DNA from: Antedon mediterranea
Lineage: Eukaryota > Echinodermata > Crinoidea > Comatulida > Antedonidae
Assembly (NCBI RefSeq): GCF_964355755.1
Contig: NC_092680.1
Location: 11,821,001 to 11,885,000 of the forward strand
Length of the DNA stretch: 64,000 nucleotides
Reading direction: 5' to 3'
This document shows positions 1 through 12,760 of this stretch, piece by piece (the first letter of the stretch is position 1; each line of letters starts with the position of its first letter). Made by a program: the position numbers and the translations under genes. Under the pieces are notes generated by a model that was not told the DNA's origin, searched no databases, and saw only the letters and a list, made by a program, of their open reading frames with translations.

Positions 1-3000
1 TGTTTTGTGTGAAAAAGTTTTGTCGAAATGCTCAAAATGGTCTAAAACGTTTTTAAATACGATATTAAGCTGTTTTGTGCACTTTGATGATTTGTGTGAA
101 AAGTTTTAACGAAATGCTCAAAATGGTCTAAAACGGTTTCTAATGTGATTTTAAGCACTTTGATGTTTTTGTGTAACCAAGTTTTTTCGAAAATCACAAA
201 ATAGTCTAAAACGTCTCCAAATGCGATTTGAAGCTTTTCTAAGCACTTTGGTGTTTTTATGTTAACAAGTTTTTTCGAAAATCACAAAATGGTCTAAAAC
301 GTCTCCAAATGCGATTTGAGGATATTCTGAGCACTTTGGTGTTTTTTTGTTAAAAAGTTTTTTCGAAAATCACAAAATGGTCTAAAACGTCTCCAAATGC
401 GATTTGAAGCTATTCTGTACACTTTGATGTTTTGTGTGAAAAAGTTTTGTCGAAATGCTCAAAATGGTCTAAAACGTTTTTAAATACGATATTAAGCTAT
501 TTTGTGCACTTTGATGATTTGTGTGAAAAGTTTTAACGAAATGCTCAAAATGGTCTAAAACGGTTTCTAATGTGATTTTAAGCACTTTGATGATTTTGTG
601 TAACCAAGTTTCATCGAAATGTACAAAATAGTCTAAAACGTCTCCAAATGCGATTTGAAGCTTTTCTAAGCACTTTGGTGTTTTTATGTTAACAAGTTTT
701 TTCGAAAATCACAAAATGGTCTAAAACGTCTCCAAATGCGATTTGAAGCTATTCTGTACACTTTGATGTTTTTTTGTTAAAAAGTTTTTTCGAAAATCAC
801 AAAATGGTCTAAAACGTCTCCAAATGCGATTTGAAGCTATTCTGTACACTTTGATGTTTTGTGTGAAAAAGTTTTGTCGAAATGCTCAAAATGGTCCAAA
901 ACGTTTTTAAATACGATATTAAGCTATTTTGTGATCTTTGATGTTTTTGTGTGAAAAGTTTTATCGAAATGCTCAAAATGGTCTAAAACGGTTTCTATTG
1001 TGATTTTAAGCACTTTGATGATTTTGTGTAACCAAGTTTCATCGAAATGTACAAAATGGTCTAAAACGTCTCCAAATGCGATTTGAAGCTATTCTAAGTA
1101 ATTTTGTGTTTTTATGTTAACAAGTTTTTTCGAAAATCACAAAATGGTCTAAAACGTCTTCAAATGCGATTTGAAGCTATTCTGTACACTTTGATGTTTT
1201 GTGTGAAAAAGTTTTGTCAAAATGCTCAAAATGGTCTAAAACGTTTTTAAAACGATATTAAGCTATTTTGTGCTCTTTGATGTTTTTGTGTAACCAAGTT
1301 TCATCGAAAATCACAAAATGGTCTAAAACGTCTCCAAATGCGATTTGAAGCTTTTCTAAGCACTTTGGTGTTTTTATGTTAACAAGTTTTTTCGAAAATC
1401 ACAAAATGGTCTAAAACGTCTCCAAATGCGATTTGAAGATATTCTGAGCACTTTGGTGTTTTTATGTTAAAAAGTTTTTTCGAAAATCACAAAATAGTCT
1501 AAAACGTCTCCAAATGCGATTTGAAGCTATTCTGTACACTTTGATGTTTTGTGTGAAAAAGTTTTGTCGAAATGCTCAAAATGGTCTAAAACGTTTTTAA
1601 AACGATATTAAGCTATTTTGTGCTCTTTGATGTTTTTGTGTAACCAAGTTTCATCGAAAATCACAAAATGGTCTAAAACGTCTCAAAATGCGATTTGAAG
1701 CTTTTCTAAGCACTTTGGTGTTTTTATGTTAACAAGTTTTTTCGAAAATCACGAAATGGTCTAAAATGTCTCCAAATGCGATTTGAAGATATTCTGAGCA
1801 CTTTGGTGTTTTTATGTTAAAAAGTTTTTTCGAAAATCACAAAACGTCTCCAAATGCGATTTGAAGCTCTTCTGTACACTTTGATGTTTTGTGTGAAAAA
1901 GTTTTGTCGAAATGCTCAAAATGGTCTAAAACGTTTTTAAATACGATATTAAGCTGTTTTGTGCACTTTGATGATTTGTGTGAAAAGTTTTAACGAAATG
2001 CTCAAAATGGTCTAAAACGGTTTCTAATGTGATTTTAAGCACTTTGATGTTTTTGTGTAACCAAGTTTTTTCGAAAATCACAAAATAGTCTAAAACGTCT
2101 CCAAATGCGATTTGAAGCTTTTCTAAGCACTTTGGTGTTTTTATGTTAACAAGTTTTTTCGAAAATCACAAAATGGTCTAAAACGTCTCCAAATGCGATT
2201 TGAGGATATTCTGAGCACTTTGGTGTTTTTTTGTTAAAAAGTTTTTTCGAAAATCACAAAATGGTCTAAAACGTCTCCAAATGCGATTTGAAGCTATTCT
2301 GTACACTTTGATGTTTTGTGTGAAAAAGTTTTGTCGAAATGCTCAAAATGGTCTAAAACGTTTTTAAATACGATATTAAGCTATTTTGTGATCTTTGATG
2401 TTTTTGTGTGAAAAGTTTTATCGAAATGCTCAAAATGGTCTAAAACGTTTTTAAAACGATATTAAGCTATTTTGTGCTCTTTGATGTTTTTGTGTAACCA
2501 AGTTTCATCGAAAATCACAAAATGGTCTAAAACGTCGCCAAATGCGATTTGAAGCTTTTCTAAGCACTTTGGTGTTTTTATGTTAACAAGTTTTTTCGAA
2601 AATCACGAAATGGTCTAAAATATCTCCAAATGCGATTTGAAGATATTCTGAGCACTTTGGTGTTTTTATGTTAACAAGTTTTTTCGAAAATCACAAAATG
2701 GTCTAAAACGTCTCCAAACGCGATTTGAAGCTCTTCTGTACACTTTGATGTTTTGTGTGAAAAAGTTTTGTCGAAATTCTCAAAATGGTCTAAAACGTTT
2801 TTAAATACGATATTAAGCTGTTTTGTGCACTTTGATGATTTGTGTGAAAAGTTTTAACGAAATGCTCAAAATGGTCAAAAACGGTTTCTAATGTGATTTT
2901 AAGCACTTTGATGTTTTTGTGTAACCAAGTTTTTTCAAAAATCACAAAATGGTCTAAAACGTCTCCAAATGCGATTTCAAGCTTTTCTAAGCACTTTGGT

Positions 3001-3527
3001 GTTTTTATGTTAACAAGTTTTTTCGAAAATCACAAAATGGTCTAAAACGTCTCCAAATGCGATTTGAAGATATTCTGAGCACTTTGGTGTTTTTATGTTA
3101 AAAAGTTTTTTCGAAAATCACAAAATAGTCTAAAACGTCTCCAAATGCGATTTGAATCTATTCTGTACACTTTGATGTTTTGTGTGAAAAAGTTTTGTCG
3201 AAATGCTCAAAATGGTCTAAAACGTTTTTAAAACGATATTATTAAGCTATTTTGTGCTCTTTGATGTTTTTGTGTAACCAAGTTTCATCGAAAATCACAA
3301 AATGGTCTAAAACGTCTCAAAATGCGATTTGAAGCTTTTCTAAGCACTTTGGTGTTTTTATCTTAACAAGTTTTTTCGAAAATCACGAAATGGTCTAAAA
3401 TGTCTCCAAATGCGATTTGAAGATATTCTGAGCACTTTGGTGTTTTTATGTTAAAAAGTTTTTTCGAAAATCACAAAATGGTCTAAAACGTCTCATAATG
3501 CGATTTGAAGCTCTTCTGTACACTTTG
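1..3527 (+). repeat. Truncated and reshuffled HOR copies at the left edge
   Basis: The window opens at a monomer A start, and the same A-B-C-D-E series begins again at 1,885, so this stretch contains a copy at an offset of 1,884 bp. The block at 1-1,884 mixes monomers in orders not seen in the reference HOR, for example A-B-C-D-E-F-B-H. At about 1,835-1,850 a monomer has lost the TGGTCTA core (CACAAAACGTCTCC). No gene is seen. Confidence 0.8.
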
Positions 3528-5380
3528 ATGTTTTGTGTGAAAAAGTTTTGTCGAAATGCTCAAAATGGTCTAAAACGTTTTTAAATACGATATTAAGCTG
3601 TTTTGTGCACTTTGATGATTTGTGTGAAAAGTTTTAACGAAATGCTCAAAATGGTCTAAAACGGTTTCTAATGTGATTTTAAGCACTTTGATGTTTTTGT
3701 GTAACCAAGTTTTTTCGAAAATCACAAAATAGTCTAAAACGTCTCCAAATGCGATTTGAAGCTTTTCTAAGCACTTTGGTGTTTTTTCGAAAATCACAAA
3801 ATGGTCTAAAACGTCTCCAAATGCGATTTGAGGATATTCTGAGCACTTTGGTGTTTTTTAGTTAAAAAGTTTTTTCGAAAATCACAAAATGGTCTAAAAC
3901 GTCTCCAAATGCGATTTGAAGCTATTCTGTACACTTTGATGTTTTGTGTGAAAAAGTTTTGTCGAAATGCTCAAAATGGTCTAAAACGTTTTTAAATACG
4001 ATATTAAGCTATTTTGTGATCTTTGATGTTTTTGTGTGAAAAGTTTTATCGAAATGCTCAAAATGGTCTAAAACGGTTTCTATTGTGATTTTGAGCACTT
4101 TGATGATTTTGTGTAACCAAGTTTCATCGAAATGTACAAAATGGTCTAAAACGTCTCCAAATGCGATTTGAAGCTATTCTAAGTACTTTTGTGTTTTTAT
4201 GTTAACAAGTTTTTTCGAAAATCACAAAATGGTCTAAAACGTCTCAAAATGCGATTTGAAGCTATTCTGTACACTTTGATGTTTTGTGTGAAAAAGTTTT
4301 GTCGAAATGCTCAAAATGGTCTAAAACGTTTTTAAAACGATATTAAGCTATTTTGTGCTCTTTGATGTTTTTGTGTAACCAAGTTTCATCGAAATCAACA
4401 AAATGGTCTAATACGTCTCCAAATGCGATTTGAAGCTTTTCCAAGCTTTTTGCTGTTTTTATGTTAAGTTTTTTCGAAAATCACAAAATGGTCTAAAACG
4501 TCTTCAAATGCGATTTGAAGCTATTCTGTACACTTTGATGTTTTGTGTGAAAAAGTTTTGTCGAAATGCTCAAAATGGTCTAAAACGTTTTTAAATACGA
4601 TATTAAGCTATTTTGTGATCTTTGATGTTTTTGTGTGAAAAGTTTTATCAAAATGCTCAAAATGGTCTGAAACGGTTTCTAATGCGATTTGAAGCTATTC
4701 TGTACACTTTGAAGTTTTGTGTGAAAAAGTTTTCTCGAAATGCTCAAAATGGTCTAAAACGTTTTTATATACCATATTAAGCTATTTTGTGCACTTTGAT
4801 GTTTTTTTTGAAAAGTTTTATCGAAATGCTCAAAATGGTCTAAAACGGTTTCTATTGGGATTTTAAGCACTTTGATGATTTTGTGTAACCAAGTTTCATC
4901 GAAAATCACAAAATGGTCTAAAACGTCTCCAAATGCGATTTGAAGCTTTTCTAAGCACTTTTGTGTTTTTATGTTAACAAGTTTTTTCGAAAATCACAAA
5001 ATGGTCTAAAACGTCTTCAAATGCGATTTGAAGCTATTCTGTACACTTTTATGTTTTGTGTGAAAAAGTTTTGTCGAAATTCTCAAAATGGTCTAAAACG
5101 TTTTTAAATACGATATTAAGCTGTTTTGTGCACTTTGATGATTTGTGTGAAAAGTTTTAACGAAATGCTCAAAATGGTCTAAAACGGTTTCTAATGTGAT
5201 TTTAAGCACTTTGATGTTTTTGTGTAACCAAGTTTTTTCGAAAATCACAAAATAGTCTAAAACGTCTCCAAATGCGATTTGAAGCTTTTCTAAGCACTTT
5301 GGTGTTTTTATGTTAACAAGTTTTTTCGAAAATCACAAAATGGTCTAAAACGTCTCCAAATGCGATTTGAGGATATTCTG
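2280..5380 (+). repeat. Segmental duplication, left copy (partner 9.66-12.76 kb)
   Basis: The shared rare variants run in the same order in both copies. They are GTCGCCAAATGCG (about 2,533 / 9,904), AAATATCTCC, CCAAACGCG (about 2,716 / 10,086), ACGATATTATTAAG (about 3,232 / 10,601), TTTTATCTTAAC, GAAATCAACA (4,391 / 11,776) and CTTTTATGTTTTG (about 5,046 / 12,430). The offset changes from 7,369 to 7,385 because this copy has a 16-bp deletion near 3,787 (GTGTTTTTTCG). Edges are approximate. Confidence 0.8.
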
Positions 5381-8300
5381 AGCACTTTGGTGTTTTTTTG
5401 TTAAAAAGTTTTTTCGAAAATAACAAAATGGTCTAAAACGTCTCCAAATGCGATTTGAAGCTATTCTGTACACTTTGATGTTTTGTGTGAAAAAGTTTTG
5501 TCGAAATGCTCAAAATGGTCTAAAACGTTTTTAAATACGATATTAAGCTATTTTGTGATCTTTGATGTTTTTTTTGAAAAGTTTTATCGAAATGCTCAAA
5601 ATGGTCTAAAACGGTTTCTATTGGGATTTTAAGCACTTTGATGATTTTGTGTAACCAAGTTTCATCGAAATGTACAAAATGGTCTAAAACGTCTCCAAAT
5701 GCGATTTGAAGCTATTCTAAGTACTTTTGTGTTTTTATGTTAACAAGTTTTTTTGAAAATCACAAAATGGTCTAAAACGTCTTCAAATGCGATTTGAAGC
5801 TATTCTGTACACTTTGATGTTTTGTGTGAAAAAGTTTGGTCGAATTGCTCAAAATGGTCAAAAACGGTTTCTAATGTGGTTTTAAGCACTTTGATGTTTT
5901 TGTGTAACCAAGTTTTTTAAAAAATCACAAAATGGTCTAAAACGTCTCCAAATGCGATTTGAAGATATTCTGAGCACTTTGGTGTTTTTATGTTAAAAAG
6001 TTTTTTTGAAAATCACAAAATAGTCTAAAACGTCTCAAAATGCGATTTGAAGCTATTCTGTACACTTTGATGTTTTGTGTGAAAAAGTTTTGTCGAAATG
6101 CTCAAAATGGTCTAAAACGTTTTTAAAACGATATTAAGCTATTTTGTGCTCTTTGATGTTTTTGTGTAACCAAGTTTCATCGAAAATCACAAAATGGTCT
6201 AAAACGTCTCCAAATGCGATTTGAAGCTTTTCTAAGCACTTTGGTGTTTTTATGTTAACAAGTTTTTTCGAAAATCACGAAATGGTCTAAAATGTCTCCA
6301 AATGCGATTTGAAGATATTCTGAGCACTTTGGTGTTTTTATGTTAAAACTTTTTTCGAAAATCACAAAATGGTCTAAAACGTTTTTAAATACGATATTAA
6401 GCTATTTTGTGATCTTTGATGTTTTTGTGTGAAAAGTTTTACCGAAATGCTCAAAATGGTCTAAAACGGTTTCTAATGCGATTTGAAGCTATTCTGTACA
6501 CTTTGAAGTTTTTTGTGAAAAAGTTTTCTCGAAATGCTCAAAATGGTCTAAAACGTTTTTATATACCATATTAAGCTATTTTGTGCACTTTGATGTTTTT
6601 TGTGAAAAGTTTTATCGAAATTCTCAAAATGGTCTAAAACGGTTTCTATTGTGATTTTAAGCACTTTGATGATTTTGTGTAACCAAGTTTCATCGAAATG
6701 TACAAAATGGTCTAAAACGTCTCCAAATGCGATTTGAAGCTATTCTAAGTACTTTTGTGTTTTTATGTTAACAAGTTTTTTCGAAAATCACGAAATGGTC
6801 TAAAATGTCTCCAAATGCGATTTGAAGATATTCTGAGCACTTTGGTGTTTTTATGTTAAAAAGTTTTTTCGAAAATCACAAAATAGTCTAAAACGTCTCC
6901 AAATGCGATTTGAAGCTATTCTGTACACTTTGATGTTTTGTGTGAAAAAGTTTTGTCGAAATGCTCAAAATGGTCTAAAACGTTTTTAAAACGATATTAA
7001 GCTATTTTGTGCTCTTTGATGTTTTTGTGTAACCAAGTTTCATCGAAAATCACAAAATGGTCTAAAACGTCTCAAAATGCGATTTGAAGCTTTTCTAAGC
7101 ACTTTGGTGTTTTTATGTTAACAAGTTTTTTCGAAAATCACGAAATGGTCTAAAATGTCTCCAAATGCGATTTGAAGATATTCTGAGCACTTTAGTGTTT
7201 TTATGTTAAAAAGTTTTTTCGAAAATCACAAAATGGTCTAAAACGTCTCCAAATGCGATTTGAAGCTCTTCTGTACACTTTGATGTTTTGTGTGAAAAAG
7301 TTTTGTCGAAATGCTCAAAATGGTCTAAAACGTTTTTAAATACGATATTAAGCTGTTTTGTGCACTTTGATGATTTGTGTGAAAAGTTTTAACGAAATGC
7401 TCAAAATGGTCTAAAACGGTTTCTAATGTGATTTTAAGCACTTTGATGTTTTTGTGTAACCAAGTTTTTTCGAAAATCACAAAATAGTCTAAAACGTCTC
7501 CAAATGCGATTTGAAGCTTTTCTAAGCCCTTTGGTGTTTTTATGTTAACAAGTTTTTTCGAAAATCACAAAATGGTCTAAAACGTCTCCAAATGCGATTT
7601 GAGGATATTCTGAGCACTTTGGTGTTTTTTTGTTAAAAAGTTTTTTCGAAAATCACAAAATGGTCTAAAACGTCTCCAAATGCGATTTGAAGCTATTCTG
7701 TACACTTTGATGTTTTGTGTGAAAAAGTTTTGTCGAAATGCTCAAAATGGTCTAAAACGTTTTTAAATACGATATTAGGCTATTTTGTGATCTTTGATGT
7801 TTTTGTGTGAAAAGTTTTATCGAAATGCTCAAAATGGTCTAAAACGGTTTCTATTGTTATTTTAAGCACTTTGATGATTTTGTGTAACCAAGTTTCATCG
7901 AAATGTACAAAATGGTCTAAAACGTCTCCAAATGCGATTTGAAGCTATTCTAAGTACTTTTGTGTTTTTATGTTAACAAGTTTTTTCGAAAATCACAAAA
8001 TGGTCTAGAACGTCTTCAAATGCGATTTGAAGCTATTCTGTACACTTTGATGTTTTGTGTGAAAAAGTTTTGTCAAAATGCTCAAAATGGTCTAAAACGT
8101 TTTTAAAACGATATTAAGCTATTTTGTGCTCTTTGATGTTTTTGTGTAACCAAGTTTCATCGAAAATCACAAAATGGTCTAAAACGTCTCCAAATGCGAT
8201 TTGAAGCTTTTCTAAGCACTTTGGTGTTTTTATGTTAACAAGTTTTTTTCGAAAATCACAAAATGGTCTAAAACGTCTCCAAATGCGATTTGAAGCTCTT

Positions 8301-9659
8301 CTGTACACTTTGATGTTTTGTGTGAAAAAGTTTTGTCGAAATTCTCAAAATGGTCTAAAACGTTTTTAAATACGATATTAAGCTGTTTTGTGCACTTTGA
8401 TGATTTGTGTGAAAAGTTTTAACGAAATGCTCAAAATGGTCAAAAACGGTTTTTAATGTGATTTTAAGCACTTTGATGTTTTTGTGTAACCAAGTTTTTT
8501 CGAAAATCACAAAATGGTCTAAAACGTCTCCAAATGCGATTTGAAGCTTTTCTAAGCACTTTGGTGTTTTTATGTTAACAAGTTTTTTCGAAAATCACAA
8601 AATGGTCTAAAACGTCTCCAAATGCGATTTGAAGATATTCTGAGCACTTTGGTGTTTTTATGTTAAAAAGTTTTTTCGAAAATCACAAAATGGTCTAAAA
8701 CGTCTTCAAATGCGATTTGAAGCTATTCTGTACACTTTGATGTTTTTGTGAAAAAGTTTTGTCGAAATGCTCAAAATGGTCTAAAACGGTTTCTAATGCG
8801 ATTTGAAGCTATTCTGTACACTTTGAAGTTTTGTGTGAAAAAGTTTTCTCGAAATGCTCAAAATGGTCTAAAACGTTTTTATATACCATATTAAGCTATT
8901 TTGTGCACTTTGATGTTTTTTGTGAAAAGTTTTATCGAAATTCTCAAAATGGTCTAAAACGGTTTCTATTGTGATTTTAAGCACTTTGATGATTTTGTGT
9001 AACCAAGTTTCATCGAAATGTACAAAATGGTCTAAAACGTCTCCAAAATGCGATTTGAAGCTATTCTAAGTACTTTTGTGTTTTTATGTTAACAAGTTTT
9101 TTCGAAAATCACAAAATGGTCTAAAACGTCTTCAAATGCGATTTGAAGCTATTCTGTACACTTTGATGTTTTGTGTGAAAAAGTTTTGTCGAAATGCTCA
9201 AAATGGTCTAAAACGTTTTTTTAAACGATATTAAGCTATTTTGTGCTCTTTGATGTTTTTGTGTAACCAAGTTTCATCGAAAATCACAAAATGGTCTAAA
9301 ACGTCTCCAAATGCGATTTGAAGCTTTTCTAAGCACTTTGGTGTTTTTATGTTAACAAGTTTTTTCGAAAATCACAAAATGGTCTAAAACGTCTCCAAAT
9401 GCGATTTGAAGCTCTTCTGTACACTTTGATGTTTTGTGGGAAAAAGTTTTGTCGAAATTCTCAAAATGGTCTAAAACGTTTTTAAATACGATATTAAGCT
9501 GTTTTGTGCACTTTGATGATTTGTGTGAAAAGTTTTAACGAAATGCTCAAAATGGTCAAAAACGGTTTCTAATGTGATTTTAAGCACTTTGATGTTTTTG
9601 TGTAACCAAGTTTTTTCGAAAATCACAAAATGGTCTAAAACGTCTCCAAATGCGATTTG
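5381..9659 (+). repeat. Satellite block, reshuffled HOR fragments plus one intact HOR
   Basis: Satellite monomers only. It holds the complete HOR at 7,284-8,313, flanked by fragments that include a GGTTTCTAATGCG alpha subtype followed by TTTTTATATACCATATTAAG. That ATACCAT subtype recurs in blocks through the array and belongs to no monomer of the reference HOR. Nothing non-satellite is seen. Confidence 0.85.
7284..8313 (+). repeat. Complete HOR copy (A-L), 1,030 bp
   Basis: All twelve monomers A-L are present in order. It carries the ATTAGGC variant in F, a TCTAGAACG change in I, and one extra T in the T-run of L, which accounts for the 1,030-bp length. Confidence 0.88.
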
Positions 9660-12600
9660 AAGCTATTCTGTACACTTTGATGTTTTGTGTGAAAAAGTTT
9701 TGTCGAAATGCTCAAAATGGTCTAAAACGTTTTTAAATACGATATTAAGCTATTTTGTGATCTTTGATGTTTTTGTGTGAAAAGTTTTATCGAAATGCTC
9801 AAAATGGTCTAAAACGTTTTTAAAACGATATTAAGCTATTTTGTGCTCTTTGATGTTTTTGTGTAACCAAGTTTCATCGAAAATCACAAAATGGTCTAAA
9901 ACGTCGCCAAATGCGATTTGAAGCTTTTCTAAGCACTTTGGTGTTTTTATGTTAACAAGTTTTTTCGAAAATCACGAAATGGTCTAAAATATCTCCAAAT
10001 GCGATTTGAAGATATTCTGAGCACTTTGGTGTTTTTATGTTAAAAAGTTTTTTCGAAAATCACAAAATGGTCTAAAACGTCTCCAAACGCGATTTGAAGC
10101 TCTTCTGTACACTTTGATGTTTTGTGTGAAAAAGTTTTGTCGAAATTCTCAAAATGGTCTAAAAGGTTTTTAAATACGATATTAAGCTGTTTTGTGCACT
10201 TTGATGATTTGTGTGAAAAGTTTTAACTAAATGCTCAAAATGGTCAAAAACGGTTTCTAATGTGATTTTAAGCACTTTGATGTTTTTGTGTAACCAAGTT
10301 TTTTCGAAAATCACAAAATGGTCTAAAACGTCTCCAAATGCGATTTGAAGCTTTTCTAAGCACTTTGGTGTTTTTATGTTAACAAGTTTTTTCGAAAATC
10401 ACAAAATGGTCTAAAACGTCTCCAAACTCGATTTGAAGATATTCTGAGCACTTTGGTGTTTTTATGTTAAAAAGTTTTTTCGAAAATCACAAAATAGTCT
10501 AAAACGTCTCCAAATGCGATTCGAAGCTAATCTGTACACTTTGATGTTTTGTGTGAAAAAGTTTTGTCGAAATGCTCAAAATGGTCTAAAACGTTTTTAA
10601 AACGATATTATTAAGCTATTTTGTGCTCTTTGATTCTTTTGTGTAACCAAGTTTCATCGAAAATCACAAAATGGTCTAAAACGTCTCAAAATGCGATTTG
10701 AAGCTTTTCTAAGCACTTTGGTGTTTTTATCTTAACAAGTTTTTTCGAAAATCACGAAATGGTCTAAAATGTCTCCAAATGCGATTTGAAGATATTCTGA
10801 GCACTTTGGTGTTTTTATGTTAAAAAGTTTTTTCGAAAATCACAAAATGGTCTAAAACGTCTCCAAATGCGATTTGAAGCTCTTCTGTACACTTTGATGT
10901 TTTGTGTGAAAAAGTTTTGTCGAAATGCTCAAAATGGTCTAAAACGTTTTTAAATACGATATTAAGCTGTTTTGTGCACTTTGATGATTTGTGTGAAAAG
11001 TTTTAACGAAATGCTCAAAATGGTCTAAAACGGTTTCTAATGTGATTTTAAGCACTTTGATGTTTTTGTGTAACCAAGTTTTTTCGAAAATCACAAAATA
11101 GTCTAAAACGTCTCCAAATGCGATTTGAAGCTTTTCTAAGCACTTTGGTGTTTTTATGTTAACAAGTTTTTTCGAAAATCACAAAATGGTCTAAAACGTC
11201 TCCAAATGCGATTTGAGGATATTCTGAGCACTTTGGTGTTTTTTTGTTAAAAAGTTTTTTCGAAAATCACAAAATGGTCTAAAACGTCTCCAAATGCGAT
11301 TTGAAGCTATTCTGTACACTTTGATGTTTTGTGTGAAAAAGTTTTGTCGAAATGCTCAAAATGGTCTAAAACGTTTTTAAATACGATATTAAGCTATTTT
11401 GTGATCTTTGATGTTTTTGTGTGAAAAGTTTTATCGAAATGCTCAAAATGGTCTAAAACGGTTTCTATTGTGATTTTAAGCACTTTGATGATTTTGTGTA
11501 ACCAAGTTTCATCGAAATGTACAAAATGGTCTAAAACGTCTCCAAATGCGATTTGAAGCTATTCTAAATACTTTTGTGTTTTTATGTTAACAAGTTTTTT
11601 CGAAAATCACAAAATGGTCTAAAACGTCTCAAAATGCGATTTGAAGCTATTCTGTACACTTTGATGTTTTGTGTGAAAAAGTTTTGTCGAAATGCTCAAA
11701 ATGGTCTAAAACGTTTTTAAAACGATATTAAGCTATTTTGTGCTCTTTGATGTTTTTGTGTAACCAAGTTTCATCGAAATCAACAAAATGGTCTAATACG
11801 TCTCCAAATGCGATTTGAAGCTTTTCCAAGCTTTTTGCTGTTTTTATGTTAAGTTTTTTCGAAAATCACAAAATGGTCTAAAACGTCTTCAAATGCGATT
11901 TGAAGCTATTCTGTACACTTTGATGTTTTGTGTGAAAAAGTTTTGTCGAAATGCTCAAAATGGTCTAAAACGTTTTTAAATACGATATTAAGCTATTTTG
12001 TGATCTTTGATGTTTTTGTGTGAAAAGTTTTATCAAAATGCTCAAAATGGTCTGAAACGGTTTCTAATGCGATTTGAAGCTATTCTGTACACTTTGAAGT
12101 TTTGTGTGAAAAAGTTTTCTCGAAATGCTCAAAATGGTCTAAAACGTTTTTATATACCATATTAAGCTATTTTGTGCACTTTGATGTTTTTTTTTTAAAG
12201 TTTTATCGAAATGCTCAAAATGGTCTAAAACGGTTTCTATTGGGATTTTAAGCACTTTGATGATTTTGTGTAACCAAGTTTCATCGAAAATTACAAAATG
12301 GTCTAAAACGTCTCCAAATGCGATTTGAAGCTTTTCTAAGCACTTTTGTGTTTTTATGTTAACAAGTTTTTTCGAAAATCACAAAATGGTCTAAAACGTC
12401 TTCAAATGCGATTTGAAGCTATTCTGTACACTTTTATGTTTTGTGTGAAAAAGTTTTGTCGAAATTCTCAAAATGGTCTAAAACGTTTTTAAATACGATA
12501 TTAAGCTGTTTTGTGCACTTTGATGATTTGTGTGAAAAGTTTTAACAAAATGCTCAAAATGGTCTAAAACGGTTTCTAATGTGATTTTAAGCACTTTGAT

Positions 12601-12760
12601 GTTTTTGTGTAACCAAGTTTTTTCGAAAATCACAAAATAGTCTAAAACGTCTCCAAATGCGATTTGAAGCTTTTCTAAGCACTTTGGTGTTTTTATGTTA
12701 ACAAGTTTTTTCGAAAATCACAAAATGGTCTAAAACGTCTCCAAATGCGATTTGAGGATA
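9660..12760 (+). repeat. Segmental duplication, right copy (partner 2.28-5.38 kb)
   Basis: The rare variants run in the same order as at 2.28-5.38 kb, without the 16-bp deletion. Private changes here include TTTGATTCTTTTG at about 10,631 and a long T-run at about 12,187. The right end is set where GAGGATATTCT continues as AAGTAC here but as GAGCAC in the left copy. Confidence 0.8.
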
